DNA of 5,745 nt, taken from contig JAUPKT010000409.1 of the NCBI GenBank assembly GCA_030837305.1, forward strand, positions 1-5,745, given 5' to 3'. This DNA comes from Thermodesulfobacteriota bacterium (lineage in GTDB: Bacteria; Desulfobacterota; Desulfomonilia; Desulfomonilales; Desulfomonilaceae). How positions within the stretch are numbered: the stretch's first letter is position 1; each line of letters begins with the position of its first letter. The notes beneath the pieces were generated by a model. That model ran no database searches and was not told the DNA's origin. It worked only from the letters and a program-made list of their open reading frames with translations. Below, piece after piece: positions 1 through 4,085 of this stretch. Both the position numbers and the translations under genes were made by a program.

Positions 1-254
1 GTTTCCAGGGTCCGCTTATCAATGTCGAGTATCGCTGTTCCCTTTTCACGGCCTGCCGTCAGAGCGTCAAACGGAATCGGAATCAACACGTCACCCATGC
101 CCAGGAAACCTCCGTGAGACAGGATGGCGTATTGTATGTGTCCATCCGAGCCCACCATGAAGTCCTGTATCTGACCAAGTTTTTCCGAGTGACGATTCTC
201 CACGGTGGTTTTCAGCATGTCACTCACTCTCCTCGGCTCTTTAATCTCCATCAT
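1..254 (-). CDS. PRC-barrel domain protein, C-terminus cut by window edge
   Basis: 84 residues are visible, read leftwards off the window. The sequence begins MMEIKEPRRVSDMLKTTVEN and continues with a PRC-barrel pattern: LGQIQDFMV (about 29-37), a GSDGHIQYAIL strand (38-48), GGFLGMGD (51-58), then IPIPFDALT and AILDIDKRTLE. The LG.I.D, YA(I/V)L..GGFLG(I/M)GD and P.(D/E)ALT elements are typical of small stand-alone PRC-barrel proteins. The family is a small beta-barrel fold found in RimM, in the photosynthetic reaction centre H subunit and in many uncharacterised stress-associated proteins; its biochemical role here is unknown. The start at 254 is chosen because an AAAAGGAG Shine-Dalgarno lies about 8 nt upstream (263-267 core). 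An in-frame ATG at 290 has no such site and would add 12 lysine/glutamate-rich residues. The gene lies 39 bp after the stop of the tiny membrane peptide gene and is probably co-transcribed with it from the sigma-54 promoter at 534-550. There is no signal peptide or membrane span, so it is likely cytoplasmic. Confidence 0.88.
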   Translation of the reverse strand, partial: MMEIKEPRRVSDMLKTTVENRHSEKLGQIQDFMVGSDGHIQYAILSHGGFLGMGDVLIPIPFDALTAGREKGTAILDIDKRTLE

Positions 255-293
255 TTTTTCTTCTCCTTTTTCTTGCCTTTCGATGTGCATCTA

Positions 294-362
294 TTACCGG
301 ATGAGGTATATGAGCAAAATAATCAGCAGGATTGTTCCAATGCCTACTCCGAAGATGTTCAT
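294..362 (-). CDS. 22-residue single-span hydrophobic membrane peptide
   Basis: A very short gene starting MNIFGVG and ending GIGTILLIILLIYLIR, so almost the whole product is one membrane-spanning helix with a terminal arginine. The start is supported by AAAGGA about 7 nt upstream of the ATG at 362. An in-frame ATG at 389 would give 31 residues with a basic N-terminus (MRGQRKDTT), but its ribosome site is poorer. The GTILLIIL core resembles the N-terminal half of DUF3309-type small membrane proteins as I remember them; the usual second half is absent, so this may be a shortened relative or a separate single-span peptide. Two stop codons in tandem (TAATAG) end it. It is the first gene after the sigma-54 promoter at 534-550 and is followed at once by the PRC-barrel gene. 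Its function is unknown; tiny inner-membrane peptides often modulate larger membrane proteins or respond to envelope stress. Confidence 0.6.
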   Translation of the reverse strand: MNIFGVGIGTILLIILLIYLIR

Positions 363-523
363 GGTCGTGTCCTTTCTTTGCCCTCTCATTTTTTGTGAGC
401 GGTAATTAATCTCTCTGCGTTCACCCACCGTGACGAGACCTGAGATGGCTGCAGTTGCTGGTCCGCGCACAGATGGAAAGAACGCTTCAGGTTATTGAGT
501 GTTGTTGGTTCTATAACCCCTTG
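363..523 (-). other. Predicted 5' leader of the small-peptide/PRC operon
   Basis: About 160 nt lie between the predicted sigma-54 start point (near 523) and the peptide start codon. I see no supported gene in it. Near its 5' end is an inverted repeat, GGTTAT/ATAACC (490-495 with 513-518, 17-nt loop). The downstream arm overlaps a second, tighter arrangement, GGTT-CTAT-AACC (507-518). Such a structure could affect mRNA stability or be a protein site just past the start point. The leader is longer than needed for a simple ribosome site. Confidence 0.35.
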
Positions 524-533
524 CATTGTACTC

Positions 534-550
534 TGCATTATGCGTGCCAA
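534..550 (-). promoter_or_regulatory. Sigma-54 (RpoN) -24/-12 promoter of the peptide/PRC operon
   Basis: On the minus strand the sequence is TTGGCACGCATAATGCA. It matches the sigma-54 consensus YTGGCACG-N4-TTGCW: the -24 octamer is perfect, the -12 box ATGCA has one change, and the invariant GG and GC dinucleotides are exactly 12 bp apart (548/547 and 536/535). Transcription should begin near 523 and run into the 22-residue peptide gene and the PRC-barrel gene. The gene immediately upstream on the same strand encodes a sigma-54 activator, which is the obvious candidate regulator. No clear IHF consensus site was found between the promoter and the activator gene. Confidence 0.85.
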
Positions 551-649
551 CTTTGGGGATAGGAGGAGTGTTTCGTATAAGGCCAGTGCTATTAGTTAGT
601 TAACCACACCCATGGCGTGCAGGATCGGATGCGAGAGATCGGCTGGAAA

Positions 650-685
650 GGGGTGAGTGTCCTAGTAACGGACCACACTTTCCCC
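650..685. promoter_or_regulatory. Imperfect inverted repeat upstream of the sigma-54 promoter; candidate activator site or terminator
   Basis: Arms GGGG-TG-AGTG-TCC and GGA-CCA-CACT-TT-CCCC flank the 7-base centre TAGTAAC. The match is 4 + 4 + 3 bp, interrupted by a TG/TT mismatch and a 3-base bulge. It sits 52-87 nt after the activator stop codon and about 100-140 bp upstream of the sigma-54 -24 box, the usual distance for an enhancer-type activator site. In the activator's direction no T-run follows, so a classical intrinsic terminator is less likely. The rest of 551-736 shows no gene. Confidence 0.4.
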
Positions 686-736
686 GTTCTTTATTATATT
701 GGTAGGTTATAAATCCATGGAATGTCTTAAAGTAGG

Positions 737-3178
737 TCAGTCGGACTCGTCTTTGGTCGGATCTGCGGGCGCAATCGCGAAGCGCTTCATGTGCCGATAA
801 AGAGAGTCTCGGGCTATGCCCAGTGTCCGCGCAGCACAACGTCGATTCCCGTCGCAGCGCCGCAGGGCCTCCAAACACAGCGACTCGATCACCTCATCGG
901 TAACATCATGAAGCGTGCGCTCGTGCTCCGGAAAAGTTGATGTGTGGGACCAAACGCCGTCACTCGCGTCAGCCGAGGGAAGCACCAGGTTCAAGGACTT
1001 GCCGTCGGATAGGATGAGTGCGCGTTCGATCACGTTTCGTAATTCCCTGACATTTCCCGGCCAATGATACCTGGACAGCGCAATGACGGTATTGGGGGGG
1101 ACCGCTGGGAGAGAAGTCAGTTGCAGGTCTTTGGCCAGCCGGGATACGATCTCTTCCAAGAGTACGGGGATGTCGTCAATCCTGTCACGCAGAGGCGGTA
1201 TGGTGAGCGTAAGCACGTTCAGACGATAGAGCAGGGGGGCCAGGAATCGGCCCTCTGCCACCTCTACCTCGAGACTCCTGTTCGTCGCTGCCATGATCCG
1301 TGCATTCGCCTTGACGCTCTTTTCTCCGCCAACACGAAGGAACGATCTTGTGTCCAGAAAGGTCAGCAGCTTGGACTGCAAGGCCAGGGATAGCTCTCCA
1401 ATCTCGTTGAGCAAGATGGTGCCGCCCTCGGCCAATTCCAGCATTCCTCGCTTCCTGTGATGCGCTCCCGTGAATGAGCCCCGCTCATGCCCAAAAAGCT
1501 CCGACTCCGCCAGTTCCCTGGCTATGGCCGCGCAATTCAGCGCAATGTAGGGACCGGCCGCACGCCTTGATTGGTCATGAATCCAACGTGCCACATAGTC
1601 CTTTCCACTACCACTCTCCCCGGTGAGCAGAATGATGCTGTCCGTGGACGCAGCCTTTCTTGCATCTTTCAGCACAGCCTTCATGGTCGAAGAGGGGTAC
1701 GAATCGGGGATGGGTTTTGGCTTAACAGCGATTCTCTTGCGATCCGTCACATCACGAGAGATGCCATAGATGCCTATGATGGAGCCGTTTAGGTCACGCA
1801 GAGGTGAGAGAACCGTATTTAATGTGATCGGGATGTTGTCTATGGTAGCTTGGTATTCCTCTTCGATGAATTCCCCCTGAAGGACGCGCAGATCCACTAG
1901 TCTGAGATGTTCGACGGTCCCTCGGCCGAAGTGCTCCTCATCGGAACGCCCGATGATTTCGGACGCGGCACGTCCGAAATTTGTTGCCATTGCGGGGTTC
2001 ACATGGGTGTATTTGAGATCACGATCTTTGATGAAAATCATGTCTGGTGAACCCTCAAAGATCGCTTGTAAGAGATACGTATTGAAACGAGCGCTTTCTT
2101 CAACGTGCTTGCGGTCAGAAATATCAAGATGCGTACCCGCTGCCCGCAACGGTTTGCCCTGTCCATCTCGTTCAACGATCGTGCCCCGCCCTAGTATCCA
2201 CTTCCATTGGCCTGACTTGGTGCGGAGCCGGTACTCGGCCTCGTACAGAGGGGTACGGTCTGCCTCGTGTTCTTTCCAGGTCTTCAGGACCCGACTCCTG
2301 TCCTCGGGATGGATCATCGACTCCCAGGCACTAATATGCGGCTCAATCTCATCCGTGAAGTACCCCAGCATCTCGGACCACCGTTGGTCGAAAATAGTCT
2401 TCCCCGTCTGAATATCGTAGTCCCACGCCCCGAGACCCGCTCCACTCAATGCCAGGGCCAGGCGCTGCTCACTCTCATTGAGCGACTCTTGTGCTCTCGC
2501 GCGCTCGACAATCTCCCGCTTAAGCTTCTGGTTCGACTCTCGCAGCTCCGACGTGCGTGCTTCAACCCGTTTTTCAAGTTCATCATGGGACTCCTGCAAT
2601 ACCACCTCTGCGAGTATTTTTTCGGTGACATCTGCTATGGACGACCTCAATCGGCTGACTTCGTCGTGAGAGTCCTTTACTCTGATGCTTTGCACTTCAC
2701 CGTGGAACCAACTGCCGTCCGGTCTCATGAATTTGACGACGCACTTCTGGGTGTCTCCGGTTTCCAGGACCTGGGTACGGTGGAAATAGAAGGTGTCCTG
2801 GGCCTCCTTATCAACAAACCGTGTCAAGGGTGTGCCGACGAGAGATCGTCTCTCTATTACCAGCAGGCCGGCAACCGCCAAATTGGCTTCCAAGACAAGC
2901 GCACTCTTGTCCAACATAAGATATCCGACCGGCGCGTAGTCATATAAATCCTGATACTTGTCTCTAGCTTTCTCCAGCTCCAGTTGAGCCCGACGCAGTT
3001 CGTCATTCTGCATCTCAAGTTCGATCTGGTGGACATGCAATTCATGCACGAGCTTCTGAACATCCTCCTGAAAAGGTCCGGATAGGTCCTCTATCTCCGC
3101 TACCTTGTGACGGAGTAATTCCTCGGCTCGCGCCCGAAGATCCCCTGACTTCTCTTTGAGATTCCCGTCAACCGTCAT
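737..3178 (-). CDS. Sigma-54-dependent transcriptional activator with three PAS domains (PAS-PAS-PAS-AAA+-Fis HTH)
   Basis: An 813-residue cytoplasmic enhancer-binding protein. Order: N-terminal coiled coil (about 10-78); PAS 1 (about 79-187, YAPVGYLMLD to IADVTEK); a second coiled coil (188-240); PAS 2 of the PAS_3/PAC type (about 241-357, GAWDYD, WSEMLGY, MIHPEDR, GTHLDISDRK); PAS 3 (about 368-482, GSPDMIFIKDRDLKYTHVNPA to ISRDVTDRK); AAA+ domain (about 495-735); Fis-type helix-turn-helix (about 765-803). AAA+ landmarks are Walker A GESGSGKD (520-527), switch Asn548, sigma-54 loop GSFTGA (567-572), Walker B ILLNE (588-592), RLNV (652-655), PPLRDR (661-666) and WPGNVREL (706-713). There is no receiver domain and no membrane span, so PAS ligand or redox sensing in the cytoplasm is likely. 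Two active-site changes stand out: Asn591 replaces the Walker B aspartate, and FLAPLLYRL (645-653) lacks the first Arg and the Asp of the usual FR.DL..RL motif, though Arg652 is kept. The ATG at 3178 has GAGGGA about 8 nt upstream. The sigma-54 promoter just downstream is the probable target. Confidence 0.95.
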   Translation of the reverse strand: MTVDGNLKEKSGDLRARAEELLRHKVAEIEDLSGPFQEDVQKLVHELHVHQIELEMQNDELRRAQLELEKARDKYQDLYDYAPVGYLMLDKSALVLEANLAVAGLLVIERRSLVGTPLTRFVDKEAQDTFYFHRTQVLETGDTQKCVVKFMRPDGSWFHGEVQSIRVKDSHDEVSRLRSSIADVTEKILAEVVLQESHDELEKRVEARTSELRESNQKLKREIVERARAQESLNESEQRLALALSGAGLGAWDYDIQTGKTIFDQRWSEMLGYFTDEIEPHISAWESMIHPEDRSRVLKTWKEHEADRTPLYEAEYRLRTKSGQWKWILGRGTIVERDGQGKPLRAAGTHLDISDRKHVEESARFNTYLLQAIFEGSPDMIFIKDRDLKYTHVNPAMATNFGRAASEIIGRSDEEHFGRGTVEHLRLVDLRVLQGEFIEEEYQATIDNIPITLNTVLSPLRDLNGSIIGIYGISRDVTDRKRIAVKPKPIPDSYPSSTMKAVLKDARKAASTDSIILLTGESGSGKDYVARWIHDQSRRAAGPYIALNCAAIARELAESELFGHERGSFTGAHHRKRGMLELAEGGTILLNEIGELSLALQSKLLTFLDTRSFLRVGGEKSVKANARIMAATNRSLEVEVAEGRFLAPLLYRLNVLTLTIPPLRDRIDDIPVLLEEIVSRLAKDLQLTSLPAVPPNTVIALSRYHWPGNVRELRNVIERALILSDGKSLNLVLPSADASDGVWSHTSTFPEHERTLHDVTDEVIESLCLEALRRCDGNRRCAARTLGIARDSLYRHMKRFAIAPADPTKDESD

Positions 3179-3257
3179 GACCGATTCCCTCGCAACGGCA
3201 ATAAGCGGACCGCCAACTATCTCCCAGCTTGTCTCATTAGTCTCCCAACGTTCAGTT

Positions 3258-3288
3258 ATTATAGAACCATTTGGTTATCACTTGTCAA
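3258..3288 (-). promoter_or_regulatory. Sigma-70-type promoter of the activator gene
   Basis: On the minus strand, -35 TTGACA (3288-3283) and -10 TATAAT (3263-3258) are both perfect consensus, with a 19-bp spacer that is longer than the optimal 17. The predicted start near 3250 gives a leader of about 70 nt before the ATG at 3178. The long spacer may make the promoter weak or dependent on a regulator; it contains the palindrome at 3265-3276. Confidence 0.65.
3265..3276. promoter_or_regulatory. Palindrome inside the activator promoter spacer; possible operator
   Basis: AACCA-TT-TGGTT is a 5+2+5 inverted repeat lying between the -10 and -35 boxes of the activator promoter, next to the -10 box. 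The flanks extend the symmetry loosely (ATAG on one side, AT on the other). A protein bound here would block or reshape RNA polymerase contact. Autoregulation by the activator is one possibility, but no protein can be assigned from sequence alone. Confidence 0.4.
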
Positions 3289-3320
3289 TCTTTTCGGTTT
3301 CTATAGTCCCCAAAAACCAT
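3285..3320 (-). CDS. Possible 11-residue leader peptide with strong ribosome site (speculative)
   Basis: The minus strand carries AAGGAGGTG about 6 nt before an ATG that opens an 11-codon frame, MVFGDYRNRKD, ending in TGA. The Shine-Dalgarno is the best in the window, far better than that of the activator gene it precedes. The frame's 3' end overlaps the -35 box of the activator promoter, so it would need a transcript starting further upstream, and I see no promoter there. It could be a leader peptide, the remnant of a lost gene or chance. Confidence 0.2.
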   Translation of the reverse strand: MVFGDYRNRKD

Positions 3321-3459
3321 GTCGGCACCTCCTTCGTCCTTCCGTTATCAAAAACGTCTCTGAAAAAATCGCGACAACAAAATTTAAACCAGGAAGTCTT
3401 GTTGGCTCCCGCCCCACGTAAATGAACGGATACGGGAAGGGCAAGAAATATCTTGATTT

Positions 3460-3476
3460 TTGGACATGGTGTTGCT
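3460..3476 (+). promoter_or_regulatory. Candidate sigma-54 promoter for the IHF-like gene
   Basis: TTGGACATGGTGTTGCT has the invariant GG (3462-3463) and GC (3474-3475) exactly 12 bp apart, with a perfect TTGCT -12 box and TTGG at -24. The rest of the -24 box (ACAT instead of CACG) does not match, so support is partial. The predicted start is near 3487. It overlaps the sigma-70 promoter read from the same strand, so both or only one may be used. Confidence 0.35.
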
Positions 3477-3490
3477 ATGAATCATATAAT
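3461..3490 (+). promoter_or_regulatory. Sigma-70-type promoter of the IHF-like gene
   Basis: -35 TGGACA (3461-3466, 5 of 6 consensus) and -10 TATAAT (3485-3490, perfect) are separated by 18 bp. The predicted start near 3497 gives a leader of about 35 nt to the ATG at 3532, which carries GGGAGG as ribosome site. Confidence 0.6.
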
Positions 3491-3531
3491 AAGCTGTAAT
3501 AATGAATTGGATTGTAATTCGGGAGGGCAAT

Positions 3532-3810
3532 ATGACTTTAACAAAGGCGGATATCGCCAAGAAGATCGCCGATGACTGCGGTTTCATGAAGGGAGAGGCG
3601 ACCGAAATAATTGAGAAGATTCTTGAGATCATAAAGGCCAGATTAATAGAGGGAGAAGATGTCATGATCTCGGGATTCGGTAAGTGGACGGTAAAGTCTA
3701 AGCACTCCCGTCGCGGACGCAACCCTCAGACTGGTCAGGAGTTGATACTCGAGGCGAGAAGAGTGGTGACATGGAAATACTCACCAGTACTCAAGAAGTC
3801 TGTTAACTGA
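3532..3810 (+). CDS. IHF/HU-family DNA-bending protein, closest in pattern to IHF alpha
   Basis: A 92-residue protein of normal family length. The N-terminal helices (MTLTKADIAKKIADDCGF, then a helix to about 40) form the dimer core. ISGFGKW (46-52) is the conserved turn, and RRGRNPQTGQE (60-70) is the tip of the DNA-embracing arm with the intercalating Pro65. ARRVVTW (75-81) and a C-terminal helix follow. The ARRVVT segment, in place of HU's A.K...F.AGK, favours IHF alpha over HU. IHF works as an alpha/beta dimer that bends DNA sharply, often between activator site and promoter in sigma-54 systems; whether this copy pairs with a partner or acts as a homodimer cannot be seen. The start at 3532 is chosen for GGGAGG about 5 nt upstream; the in-frame ATG at 3502 has no ribosome site and lies almost at the predicted transcription start. 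The gene is divergent from the sigma-54 activator. IHF alpha genes are usually found after pheT; this one is not, so it may be an extra paralogue. Confidence 0.92.
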   Translation: MTLTKADIAKKIADDCGFMKGEATEIIEKILEIIKARLIEGEDVMISGFGKWTVKSKHSRRGRNPQTGQELILEARRVVTWKYSPVLKKSVN

Positions 3811-3823
3811 CGGTTAAGAGAAG

Positions 3824-3850
3824 CGCAGAGGAGGCACCGTTACCTCTGCG
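3824..3850 (+). terminator. Hairpin after the IHF-like gene, probable terminator
   Basis: Perfect 8-bp arms CGCAGAGG/CCTCTGCG (3824-3831 with 3843-3850) surround an 11-nt loop, 14 nt past the stop codon. Only TTG follows, not a T-run, so it may be a weak or Rho-assisted terminator or an mRNA 3'-end stabiliser. Confidence 0.5.
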
Positions 3851-3947
3851 TTGTCCCACAGAGAGGTTTAGCCAAAAAAGACGTCTCTAGAATGGTAAAC
3901 GCCAAATCTCAGGAATTCTCGGAAAGTAATTAGGCTGTGCACCCCAA

Positions 3948-4068
3948 CCAGGCTTCTCACTGTAAGACGGGAGAGAGCCGGTGATAATGAGGACCTGGAT
4001 GGTACTAAAGCAATTGACATGGCAAGGCACTCTGGACCATAGATAGTACCCATTCCCGAGTGCTTGCC
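3948..4068 (+). promoter_or_regulatory. Structured region before the glycosyltransferase: hairpin plus interleaved inverted repeats
   Basis: Three pairings are visible. First, CC-a-GGCTTCTC with GAGA-g-AGCCGG (3948-3958 with 3971-3981), a hairpin with two single-base bulges and a 12-nt loop. Second, GGTACTA with TAGTACC (4001-4007 with 4044-4050), perfect 7 bp. Third, GGCAAGGCACTC with GAGTGCTTGCC (4021-4032 with 4058-4068), 11 bp with one bulged G, plus GGA/TCC (4034-4036 with 4054-4056) after a mismatch. The second and third interleave as in an H-type pseudoknot, ending 8 nt before the ribosome site. If transcription starts upstream this could be a leader RNA controlling translation. If it starts near 4050 the repeats are DNA operators instead. 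I could not match it to a known riboswitch class, including cyclic-di-GMP, cobalamin and TPP. No gene is supported in 3851-4079. Confidence 0.4.
4014..4043 (+). promoter_or_regulatory. Possible sigma-70 promoter of the glycosyltransferase gene
   Basis: A perfect -35 TTGACA (4014-4019) is followed after 18 bp by a poor -10, CATAGA (4038-4043, 3 of 6). The better match GATAGT (4042-4047) is too far away. The predicted start near 4050 leaves about 35 nt to the start codon. The promoter lies inside the interleaved inverted repeats, so a DNA-binding regulator could control it. An alternative -10, TAGAAT (3888-3893), lacks a convincing -35. Confidence 0.35.
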
Positions 4069-4085
4069 GGTTCGCCGAGGTGGTA

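Noticed and set aside
114..405. Plus-strand open frames of 66 and 94 residues over the left edge
   Set aside because: They lie antisense to the PRC-barrel and membrane-peptide genes, lack ribosome sites and have no recognisable domain.
386..526. A 46-codon minus-strand frame in the leader of the small operon, with its TGA overlapping the ATG at 389
   Set aside because: It has no ribosome site, and its ATG lies at or just before the predicted transcription start, so it would hardly be translated.
600..878. Minus-strand 92-residue frame overlapping the activator's 3' end
   Set aside because: Its upstream part is an alternate frame of the Fis-type HTH region and it has no ribosome site; the rest lies in intergenic DNA.
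1953..2947. Plus-strand open frames of 152 and 226 residues opposite the activator gene
   Set aside because: They are mirror frames of a clear PAS/AAA+ coding sequence, with no start signals or family resemblance.
3384..3722. Minus-strand 112-residue frame opposite the IHF-like gene
   Set aside because: It is antisense to a well-supported IHF-family gene and runs into promoter DNA.
3868..4053. Minus-strand 61-residue frame between the IHF-like gene and the glycosyltransferase
   Set aside because: No ribosome site or family pattern; it overlaps the inverted repeats, which explain the region better.
3851..4079. Known riboswitch (cyclic-di-GMP GEMM, cobalamin, TPP) in the leader of the glycosyltransferase
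   Set aside because: Fragments such as CACTGTAAGACGGGAGAG recall cobalamin elements, but the conserved cores could not be completed for any class.
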